DNA from: Bacillota bacterium
GTDB lineage: Bacteria > Bacillota > Clostridia > Peptostreptococcales > Anaerovoracaceae
Direction of reading: 5' to 3'
DNA length: 64,000 bases
Assembly: GCA_030525285.1 (NCBI GenBank)
Contig: JAUNFA010000002.1
Location: forward strand, 62,001-126,000
The translations under genes were made by a program, and so were the position numbers. This document shows, in pieces, positions 18,788 through 25,802 of the stretch. Every line of letters starts with the position of its first letter. The first letter of the stretch is position 1. The notes under the pieces were generated by a model. The model saw only the letters and a list, made by a program, of their open reading frames with translations, was not told the origin of the DNA and ran no database searches.

Positions 18788-18850
18788 GCAATAAGGCGGA
18801 TTACGAAGTGCAATAAGGCGCGAAATCCTTGCAATAACGGAGGTTATTGC
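18788..18850 (+). promoter_or_regulatory. Repeat-bearing rpsF mRNA leader, possible S6/S18 autoregulatory structure
   Basis: The transcribed leader contains GCAATAAGGCG at 18788-18798 and 18810-18820, and GCAATAACGG at 18831-18840, a 21-22-nt period. The last copy forms a perfect 8-bp hairpin GCAATAAC / GTTATTGC with a GGAG loop (18831-18850). A second pairing is GATTTTCGC (18781-18789) with GCGAAATC. rpsF leaders in many bacteria bind the S6:S18 complex; whether this one does cannot be told from sequence alone. Confidence 0.5.
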
Positions 18851-18877
18851 CAATAAGTCCATAGGGAGGTGAAACAA

Positions 18878-19165
18878 ATGACAAATTATGAAGTAATGTT
18901 CATCATCGATCCTACATTAGAAGATGCCGTTAAGGAATCAACTGTAGAAGCAGTTAAGGGCATCATCGCAGCTCAGGGTGAAGTTGGCGAAGTTGATGTA
19001 TGGGGAATGAGAAAGCTTGCTTATCCTATCATGAAGAAGAATGAAGGATATTATGTCGTTGTTGAGTTTAAGGGTGAAGCAACTTTGCCGAAGGAACTTG
19101 ACAGAAGACTCAAGATTTCAGACAACGTTATCAGACATATCATCATTAATAAGGATGAGAAATAA
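18878..19165 (+). CDS. rpsF: 30S ribosomal protein S6
   Basis: S6 binds the 16S central domain together with S18. The 95-residue protein shows NYEVMFIIDPTLEDAV, the conserved WGMRKLAYPIMKKNEGYYV block, and LDRRLKISDNVIRHII. The ATG at 18878 has GGGAGGTG 6 nt upstream; a GTG 9 nt earlier overlaps this site and is rejected. It heads the classical rpsF-ssb-rpsR operon. Confidence 0.97.
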   Translation: MTNYEVMFIIDPTLEDAVKESTVEAVKGIIAAQGEVGEVDVWGMRKLAYPIMKKNEGYYVVVEFKGEATLPKELDRRLKISDNVIRHIIINKDEK

Positions 19166-19180
19166 GAAACGGGGTGCAGT

Positions 19181-19615
19181 ATGAACAGTGTTCAGCTTAT
19201 AGGCAGGTTAACTAGAGATCCGGAAGTGAGATATACATCCGGTCAGAACCAGACTGCTGTTGCCAGATTCTCAATTGCTGTAAACGATGGATACGGTGAA
19301 AATGAGCGCACAAGCTTTATCAATATTGTTGTATTCGGAAGACAGGCTGAGAATTGTGAAAGATATCTGAGCAAGGGCAGACAGGTAGGTATTACCGGTA
19401 GAATTCAGACCGGCAGCTATGAGAAGGATGGTCGCACTGTTTATACGACCGACGTAGTTGCATCAAGGGTAGAATTTTTAGGCGGCGGAGATGGAGCTTC
19501 AAGATCCAACAGCGGCGGTTATCAGAGACCGCAGCAGTCAGAATCACAGCAGAGTCATGCTGAGCCTGCAGGAATAGAAGGGTTCCAGTCCGTTGATGAT
19601 GATATCCCATTCTAA
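19181..19615 (+). CDS. ssb: Single-stranded DNA-binding protein
   Basis: SSB coats single-stranded DNA and recruits repair and replication partners. The 144-residue protein has an OB fold starting [19 protein letters not shown] with [12 protein letters not shown], a Gln/Ser-rich flexible linker (about 108-132), and the acidic C-terminal tip DDDIPF that binds partner proteins. It lies between rpsF and rpsR. Its stop TAA ends at 19615, 17 nt before the rpsR ATG. Confidence 0.97.
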   Translation: MNSVQLIGRLTRDPEVRYTSGQNQTAVARFSIAVNDGYGENERTSFINIVVFGRQAENCERYLSKGRQVGITGRIQTGSYEKDGRTVYTTDVVASRVEFLGGGDGASRSNSGGYQRPQQSESQQSHAEPAGIEGFQSVDDDIPF

Positions 19616-19632
19616 TGAAAGGAGAACAGATC

Positions 19633-19866
19633 ATGGACAACAAGAGACGTGGTGGCATGAGAAGAAAGAAAGTATGCCAGTTCTGTGCTGACAAGACAGA
19701 AGTAATTGATTACAAAGACGTTGAGAAGCTTAAGAAATATGTAACTGAAAGAGGCAAGATTCTTCCTAAGAGAATTACAGGAACTTGCGCTATTCACCAG
19801 AGAGCAGTTACAACAGCAATCAAGAGAGCAAGAATCGTAGCTCTGCTTCCTTACATTGCTGACTAA
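19633..19866 (+). CDS. rpsR: 30S ribosomal protein S18
   Basis: S18 is a small basic protein of the 30S platform. The 77-residue product has [31 protein letters not shown] and [20 protein letters not shown], all diagnostic. The N-terminal CQFC plus later Cys/His could bind zinc, as in the C+ forms of S18. I chose the ATG at 19633, which has AAAGGAGA 7 nt upstream, over the ATG that overlaps the ssb stop. Confidence 0.97.
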   Translation: MDNKRRGGMRRKKVCQFCADKTEVIDYKDVEKLKKYVTERGKILPKRITGTCAIHQRAVTTAIKRARIVALLPYIAD

Positions 19867-19891
19867 TTGACAGCTTATATGACAGTGGTCG

Positions 19892-19934
19892 AAACCCACA
19901 ATTCGTTAGATTAAATGAATTGTGGGTTTTTTTG
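19892..19934 (+). terminator. Rho-independent terminator after rpsR
   Basis: A perfect 13-bp stem (19892-19904 with 19918-19930) including ACCCACAATTC / GAATTGTGGGT closes a 13-nt loop and runs into an uninterrupted T-tract (to 19934). This is a strong terminator that separates rpsF-ssb-rpsR from the gdpP unit. Confidence 0.93.
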
Positions 19935-20017
19935 TAATGAAGTCCCAAAAGTGCGCCGAATACGTGCAGAATGGCTTATTACAATTGTTTCAGAGTGTTT
20001 ATTTGTGAGAAGGACTA

Positions 20018-20026
20018 TGCTATAAT
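20018..20026 (+). promoter_or_regulatory. Extended -10 promoter upstream of the gdpP unit
   Basis: TGCTATAAT is an extended -10 element about 36 nt upstream of the ATG at 20062. It lies beyond the rpsR terminator, so the downstream genes have their own start. Confidence 0.6.
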
Positions 20027-20061
20027 ATATGTTGCTATATTATCGGAAAGGAGCCCCTATC

Positions 20062-20853
20062 ATGCTAACATTGTCATTATTTCTATTGATAATAGTGATT
20101 CCATTTGTGACAATGCCCAGAGATATCAGAAAGAATTCAGTATCTCCGTATTTTACGGTTCTTAGATCAATACTGACAACCATGGTCGCTTTGATGGCGA
20201 TTATGGCAATGGCAAAAATTACAGGAAATCCTTTGTTTGAAACATACCATGATGGCATCGTTAAAGTATGCGATAACATTCTCAATAATGAAAACCTTAG
20301 GAGCATGGTAGGGCTTTCGGATGTATCCGATGCCAAGGCGACGGACACACTTATAACATTATATGACGGAATGATTATGAGGATGCCTGGATATCTGATA
20401 CTCATAACGACAATTGTGTCATATTTTGATTACATCATTCTAAGTAGAAGCTTTGCCAAGAGGCAGCAGGTGCGACTGATGCCTAAGTTCAGAGAATTTT
20501 CGTTCCCGAACAATATTGTAATGGCAATGGTTGTAATGTATTTTCTGGCATGGTTTATGAGCAAGGGAGATTTCCCGGCAGGTGATGCAATTTATGCCAA
20601 CATAAATTATCTCTTTGACATGGTCTTCGCCGTTCAGGGAGCAGCGGTAATATTTATGTTCTGCCATCTTAAGCGCATGCCTAAGGCCGTTCCTGTAATT
20701 GCTGTAATTTTTTTCTGGAATGTATATCTGCTCAGAGAAATGATGTTAATAATAGGAATGATGGATTTGATATTTGGAATCAGGAATTTCCTTATATTCA
20801 AAGAGCAGCTCAGAGAGCAGAATAAGCGAGACGGCAACAACGACAGAAAGTAA
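20062..20853 (+). CDS. Polytopic membrane protein at the yybS position
   Basis: This 263-residue, very hydrophobic protein has about seven membrane segments (for example LTLSLFLLIIVIPFVT at the start, LTTMVALMAIMAMA, YLILITTIVSYFDYIIL, IVMAMVVMYFLAWFM and AVIFFWNVYLL). In many Firmicutes a DUF2232/YybS membrane protein occupies this position before gdpP; I cannot confirm family membership from sequence alone. AAAGGAG lies 7-8 nt before the ATG at 20062. The gene ends 11 nt before gdpP, which here has no membrane anchor of its own, so a physical partnership is possible (inference). Confidence 0.78.
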   Translation: MLTLSLFLLIIVIPFVTMPRDIRKNSVSPYFTVLRSILTTMVALMAIMAMAKITGNPLFETYHDGIVKVCDNILNNENLRSMVGLSDVSDAKATDTLITLYDGMIMRMPGYLILITTIVSYFDYIILSRSFAKRQQVRLMPKFREFSFPNNIVMAMVVMYFLAWFMSKGDFPAGDAIYANINYLFDMVFAVQGAAVIFMFCHLKRMPKAVPVIAVIFFWNVYLLREMMLIIGMMDLIFGIRNFLIFKEQLREQNKRDGNNDRK

Positions 20854-20864
20854 TAGGTGGTTTT

Positions 20865-22637
20865 ATGTACGTTGGACGATTAGAAAAATTACTTGCACTT
20901 TATACGCCTATGGCGATGTGTACGGTAAACATGCAAGGCAAAGTAACAAGAGCAAGCGAGAAAATCAGTGAAGTATTCAAATATTCCAGTATTGAAGGCG
21001 CAGATATTTTCGCACTGACAAGATTAAGGCTGTCTGACATTATTGATGCTGCAAGGGAAGAGAGAAGCCTGCATTACAGCAATGGTGAACAATATTTCAG
21101 AGTAAGATGCTATACTTTGGGTAATGGTAGTCCTGAGGCTGAGAATACATCATTTATACTCTACTTTATAAATATCACGCGGTATGAACAGCTCAAAGAA
21201 CTATACAGTGACAGTATTGTATGTGTCGGATTCATCAATATTGATAACTACGATGAACTTACAAAGAGTGCTGGAGAAGAGGACGAGTTAAATGTATCTG
21301 TCGAAATAGATAGATTGATAAGACAGTGGGCTGCATCTATTGACGCGGCACTTGCCAGATACAGAGATCACCTTTACGAAATAGTTTTTAGTTACAAACA
21401 TCTCGAAAAACTACGGACAAACAGATTTGAAATTCTGGACAAGGTGAAGGAGATTGAAACCAGTGCGGATTTCCCTGTGACATTGAGCATAGGCATAGGT
21501 ATATTCGGTAAGACAATTGCTGAATGTGAAGATTACGCAGATGCAGCAGTGGATATGGCACTAGGCCGTGGTGGAGACCAGGCCGTTATAAAAAACATTA
21601 ACGAATTCGAATATTTTGGAGGCAAATCTCAGAGCGTTGAGAAGGGCAATAAGGGTAAGTCAAGAGTAATAGCCCATGCTCTCAAGGCGATGATTAATCA
21701 GGCAAACAGAGTGTTCATAATGGGGCACAAAAACCCTGACATGGACTCCTTCGGTGCGTCCATGGGAATCAACAGAATCGCACAGAGTCTCAACAAAGAG
21801 ACCTACATAGTTTTGGGTGATTATAATGATGCCCTTACTAGCATTGCAGAAGACGCCAAGGAATGTGCGGAATTCAATATAATATCGCCGGAGCGTGCAT
21901 TGAATCTCATAGAAGAGACATCAATTCTGGTAATTGTTGACACACACAGACCGATGCTTGTAGAAAGCATGGAACTGGTAGACAAAGCGTCCAGAAAAGT
22001 TATCATAGACCATCACAGAATGGCAGAGGACGTTATCGGAGATCTGGAGCTTTCGTATATGGAATCATATGCTTCTTCGGCATCGGAGCTTGTAACAGAA
22101 ATGGTGCAGTATGCTTGCGGACGCCGGGCACTTACCACTATGGAAGCTAATGGTCTTATGGCAGGTATAATGGTAGATACGAACAGATTCGCTGTAAAGG
22201 CAGGTGTGCGTACTTTTGAAGCGGCTTCATGGCTCAAAAGATGCGGAGCTAACCTTGATCAGGTGCGAAAGTACTTCCAGGGAGACAGCGATGCGATCCG
22301 TGTCAAAGCTATGTGCATAGCCAATGCGGTATTCCACGAGGATGGCATTGTAATGTCAGTAATGCCGGGAAGCAATCTTAACGTACAGGTACTCAACTCC
22401 CAGGTGGCAGACGAATTGCTTACAGTCAAAGGTGTCAAGGCGACATTCATTGCCGGAACCGACGAAAACGGCAGAACATCGGTCAGCGCCAGATCTTTGG
22501 GAGAGGTAAACGTCCAGGTTATAATGGAAAAGTTTGGCGGTGGCGGTCATCTGAGCGTTGCGGGCACTCAGGTGGATGTGGCACCAGAGGTGATACTTGC
22601 GGATATAAGGGAGTATTTGGACATATTAAATGCATAA
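20865..22637 (+). CDS. gdpP: Cyclic-di-AMP phosphodiesterase GdpP-like (PAS, degenerate GGDEF, DHH-DHHA1), without membrane segments
   Basis: GdpP hydrolyses c-di-AMP to pApA and so controls osmotic and wall homeostasis. The 590-residue protein has a PAS-like N-terminus (about 1-95), a degenerate GGDEF domain (about 118-245, ending near ALGRGGDQAVI), a DHH domain with GHKNPDMDSFG (about 287) and DHH at about 382, and a DHHA1 domain with GGGGHLSVAG near 558. All metal-binding motifs of the phosphodiesterase are present. The usual two N-terminal membrane helices are missing: the start follows the upstream stop by 11 nt, leaving no room for them. Neighbours rplI and dnaB match the standard gdpP locus. 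Confidence 0.9.
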   Translation: MYVGRLEKLLALYTPMAMCTVNMQGKVTRASEKISEVFKYSSIEGADIFALTRLRLSDIIDAAREERSLHYSNGEQYFRVRCYTLGNGSPEAENTSFILYFINITRYEQLKELYSDSIVCVGFINIDNYDELTKSAGEEDELNVSVEIDRLIRQWAASIDAALARYRDHLYEIVFSYKHLEKLRTNRFEILDKVKEIETSADFPVTLSIGIGIFGKTIAECEDYADAAVDMALGRGGDQAVIKNINEFEYFGGKSQSVEKGNKGKSRVIAHALKAMINQANRVFIMGHKNPDMDSFGASMGINRIAQSLNKETYIVLGDYNDALTSIAEDAKECAEFNIISPERALNLIEETSILVIVDTHRPMLVESMELVDKASRKVIIDHHRMAEDVIGDLELSYMESYASSASELVTEMVQYACGRRALTTMEANGLMAGIMVDTNRFAVKAGVRTFEAASWLKRCGANLDQVRKYFQGDSDAIRVKAMCIANAVFHEDGIVMSVMPGSNLNVQVLNSQVADELLTVKGVKATFIAGTDENGRTSVSARSLGEVNVQVIMEKFGGGGHLSVAGTQVDVAPEVILADIREYLDILNA

Positions 22638-22688
22638 GAATACTTTGAATAATTTCGTAAAACATTCACAATAGGAGGATAAAATAAT

Positions 22689-23132
22689 ATGATAGTAATT
22701 CTTTTGAAAGATGTTAAAGGCAAAGGCAAAGCCGGAGACGTTGTTAAGGTAAACGACGGTTATGCCAGAAACATGCTGCTGCCAAGAGGTCTGGCTCAGG
22801 AAGCAACTGAAGGCAATATCAGAAATCTTGAAAAGCAGAAAGCAATCGCAGAAGAAAAGAGAGCTGCAGAAGAAGCCAGAGCTAAGGAAGATAAAGCAAA
22901 GCTTGAAGATATTACGCTGGAGATCAAGTCCAAGGGCGGAGACAGTGGTAAGCTGTTTGGTTCAATAACGTCAAAGGACATTTCGGATGCTCTTGAAGCG
23001 CAGGAAGGTATTAAGATTGACAAGAAAAAGATTGATATGTCATCACCTATCAAGGTAGCAGGCGAGAGTACTGTAACAATCAAGCTTTTCACTAATATTG
23101 CCGCACAGTTAAAGGTTCATGTTTCAATCTAA
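22689..23132 (+). CDS. rplI: 50S ribosomal protein L9
   Basis: L9 binds the L1-stalk base of 23S rRNA. The 147-residue protein has the N-terminal RNA-binding domain with [19 protein letters not shown] and [13 protein letters not shown], a long connecting helix rich in Lys, Glu and Ala, and a C-terminal domain with [12 protein letters not shown] and [25 protein letters not shown] lies 9 nt upstream. The position between gdpP and dnaB is the common Firmicute arrangement. Confidence 0.97.
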   Translation: MIVILLKDVKGKGKAGDVVKVNDGYARNMLLPRGLAQEATEGNIRNLEKQKAIAEEKRAAEEARAKEDKAKLEDITLEIKSKGGDSGKLFGSITSKDISDALEAQEGIKIDKKKIDMSSPIKVAGESTVTIKLFTNIAAQLKVHVSI

Positions 23133-23166
23133 AGCCTTTAATTTAGTGAATTGAGGAAGGGTGAAC

Positions 23167-24516
23167 ATGGAACAGATAAATGAGGGAAGAATCCCGCCCC
23201 ACAGCCTTGAAGCGGAGAAATCTGTACTGGGAGCTTCAATGCTTTCTGAAGAAGCCTTAGGTGACGTGGCGGAAACTGTAAGACCCGATGATTTTTATGA
23301 CAAAAATCACAAAGAAATCTTCGAATCAATATTAGAGCTCAATCGCAAAAGCCTGCCTGTTGACGTTCTTACCGTATCGGAGGAACTCAAAAAGCGTGGG
23401 AGTCTAAATATGGTCGGTGGAAGAGCTTATGTGGCATCACTGTCATCAAGCACACCGACGACATCAAATGCCCTTGAATATGCTAAGATAGTTTCGGAGC
23501 AGGCGGCAGTAAGAAAGCTTATTGCGGCAGCTGATGATATTATGGACAAGGGATACGACGGCGGCATGGCGGCCAGTCAGATGATTGATTATGCAGAGCG
23601 TGAAATTTTCGAAATATCCCAGTCCAGACAGAAGGGCAAATATACACATATTCAGGAGGCACTCCTTGCTAATATAGACGCCATTGATAAGGCTGCTCAG
23701 ATGGAAGACGGACTGACGGGTATCACAACCGGTTTCGCAGATCTAGATGCCAAGACTTCCGGACTTCAGAAATCCGACCTTATTATACTTGCAGCAAGAC
23801 CGGCAATGGGTAAGACGGCCTTTGCTCTTAGTGTGGCCAGAAATGCGGCTGTAAAGGGAAAGGCTTCGGTAATGATATTCAGCATGGAAATGGCCAAAGA
23901 GCAGCTTAGCCAAAGATTGTTGAGTATGGAATCGAAGGTTGAACTTCAGAAGCTAAAGAAGGGTAACCTTGACAGAAGAGACTGGGAAGATATAAATGTT
24001 GCCATGGATATTCTGTCAGAGACAAATATACATATAGATGATACTGCAGGTGTAAGCATTATGGAGATGAAGAGCAAGTGTAGGAGGCTAAAAGCCGAGA
24101 AAGGGCTTGATCTTGTTGTAATCGACTACCTGCAGCTGATGAATCCGGAAGGCAAGGCGGATTCAAGAACACAGGAGATATCAGTACTGTCCAGAAATCT
24201 GAAGCTTCTGGCCAGGGAACTTGACTGTCCGGTTCTGGTGCTTTCACAGCTTAGCCGTGCACCTGAAACGAGAACAGATCACAGACCTATGCTTTCTGAC
24301 CTTCGAGAATCAGGATCAATTGAGCAGGATGCGGATATTGTAATCTTCCTGTACAGAGATGAATACTACAATAAGGAAACTACAGAAAAACCGGGAGAGT
24401 GTGAGGTTATCGTGGCCAAGCATAGAAGTGGTCCTACGGGAACCATCGACGTATCATGGATAGAAAGATACACCCAGTTTAAGGATAAGGCGTCAGGAGT
24501 ATTGCCTACATTTTAG
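23167..24516 (+). CDS. dnaB: Replicative DNA helicase DnaB
   Basis: This is the hexameric replicative helicase (called DnaC in Bacillus subtilis). The 449-residue protein has the N-terminal collar domain (PHSLEAEKSVLGASML), a linker, and a RecA-like core with Walker A ARPAMGKTAF, Walker B LDLVVIDYLQLM, and the motif SDLRESGSIEQDADIVIFLYR near the C-terminus. I place the start at the ATG 23167; a GTG 6 nt upstream is a possible alternative. It is followed after 14 nt by a DnaD/loader-type protein, so helicase and its loading factor are adjacent. Confidence 0.97.
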   Translation: MEQINEGRIPPHSLEAEKSVLGASMLSEEALGDVAETVRPDDFYDKNHKEIFESILELNRKSLPVDVLTVSEELKKRGSLNMVGGRAYVASLSSSTPTTSNALEYAKIVSEQAAVRKLIAAADDIMDKGYDGGMAASQMIDYAEREIFEISQSRQKGKYTHIQEALLANIDAIDKAAQMEDGLTGITTGFADLDAKTSGLQKSDLIILAARPAMGKTAFALSVARNAAVKGKASVMIFSMEMAKEQLSQRLLSMESKVELQKLKKGNLDRRDWEDINVAMDILSETNIHIDDTAGVSIMEMKSKCRRLKAEKGLDLVVIDYLQLMNPEGKADSRTQEISVLSRNLKLLARELDCPVLVLSQLSRAPETRTDHRPMLSDLRESGSIEQDADIVIFLYRDEYYNKETTEKPGECEVIVAKHRSGPTGTIDVSWIERYTQFKDKASGVLPTF

Positions 24517-24530
24517 ACCAGGAGGAAGCT

Positions 24531-25802
24531 GTGGCATTTAGACGTGAAAAGATCAACGACTTGTTTCTTATGGATACAAGAGTTGAGAATATGTTTATAA
24601 ATGAATATATGGCAACAGCTCCGGGCGATTATGTCAAGATTTATCTGATAGCCCAGATGTATACCGATGCAGGTATGTCAATTACCAATGAGGATATAGC
24701 AAAGACTCTTGGAATTGAAGTTGAGGACGTTCTCAAGGCATGGAATTACTGGGAGAAAAAAGGAATAATCCGTAAGGTTCATTCCGGGAAACAGGGCAAA
24801 CTTGACTACGATGTGGAATTGATAAATCTCAGAGAAGGTATGTATGGCACAAGCCCGGCACCGGTAAATTCGGATTACAGCGTTCAGTCTTCTATGGGTG
24901 ACCGGGAAATTCAAGAGATGCTCAGTACCATCGAAAAAATGATGGGAAGTGTTATGAATGGTACGGAAGTAACTGAGATTATAAGCTGGATTAATGACTA
25001 CAGAGTAACTCCGGATGTGGTAATATACGCTTTCAAATACAGTCTCGAAAGAAAGAAAAGAAACATTAAATACGTAGAAGCAGTAATAAGGAACTGGTCT
25101 GAAGATGGTCTCACTGATGTGGAATCAATAGAGCATAAACTGAGCATGGTCGACAAGAGACAGTACATGTACAGCAGAGTGTTCAAGGCATTGGGATTCA
25201 ATAGAAATTCCACCGAAGAAGAGCGGAGAATTATGGATACATGGTTTGATGACATGGAATTCTCCATAGACAAAGTTCTTGAAGCGTGCAAGAAGACGTC
25301 GGGCATATCAAGTCCTAACATTAATTATGTCAATAAGGTTCTCGCCAACTGGCACGAAGAACAAGCCAATGTTGCTGCCGGCGGAAGACGGGCAGATGTA
25401 ACGGCAGGAGATATTACCCGATATTATGAAATAGTAAGAGAAAGCAACGAAAAGATTGCAGAGGCACATAGGCATGAGGTATTTGCCAAGGTGCCGAGAA
25501 TCAAAGAAATTGAAGATGAACTCATAGCGGCAGCATCAGAAATGATGAAGCTTACCCTCTCTAAACGAACAGACAAACAAGAGGCAATAGATAAGCTCAA
25601 AGAGCAGTCGGAGTTGATAAGAATAGAAGAGGCATTCCTGCTTACCGACAACGGTTTTGATGTGGATTACATGGAAACTCGCTACGCATGTGATAAATGC
25701 AAAGATACGGGAGTGCTGGAAACAGGAGAACGATGTCAATGTCAAAGCGAAGTGACACGAGAGAAAATAGACCTGTTGATGAAGTCAAAACAGGCAAAAT
25801 AA
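24531..25802 (+). CDS. DnaD-domain protein fused to a DnaI/DnaC-type loader N-terminal zinc domain
   Basis: This is a likely replication-initiation/helicase-loading factor. The 423-residue protein starts at GTG 24531 (GGAGG 5 nt upstream). It has an N-terminal winged-helix-like DnaD part (about 1-110) and two DnaD C-terminal-type repeats (about 125-200 and 215-280, ending YVEAVIRNW and YVNKVLANW). The C-terminal region, about 293-423, reads like the N-terminal domain of DnaI/DnaC-type helicase loaders: helices around VPRIKEIEDELI, then YACDKCKDTG and RCQCQ with Cys387, 390, 402 and 404 as a probable zinc site. The AAA+ ATPase part of a loader is absent; the frame ends 19 residues after the last cysteine. 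It follows dnaB directly and overlaps the next gene by 70 nt. Confidence 0.88.
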   Translation: MAFRREKINDLFLMDTRVENMFINEYMATAPGDYVKIYLIAQMYTDAGMSITNEDIAKTLGIEVEDVLKAWNYWEKKGIIRKVHSGKQGKLDYDVELINLREGMYGTSPAPVNSDYSVQSSMGDREIQEMLSTIEKMMGSVMNGTEVTEIISWINDYRVTPDVVIYAFKYSLERKKRNIKYVEAVIRNWSEDGLTDVESIEHKLSMVDKRQYMYSRVFKALGFNRNSTEEERRIMDTWFDDMEFSIDKVLEACKKTSGISSPNINYVNKVLANWHEEQANVAAGGRRADVTAGDITRYYEIVRESNEKIAEAHRHEVFAKVPRIKEIEDELIAAASEMMKLTLSKRTDKQEAIDKLKEQSELIRIEEAFLLTDNGFDVDYMETRYACDKCKDTGVLETGERCQCQSEVTREKIDLLMKSKQAK

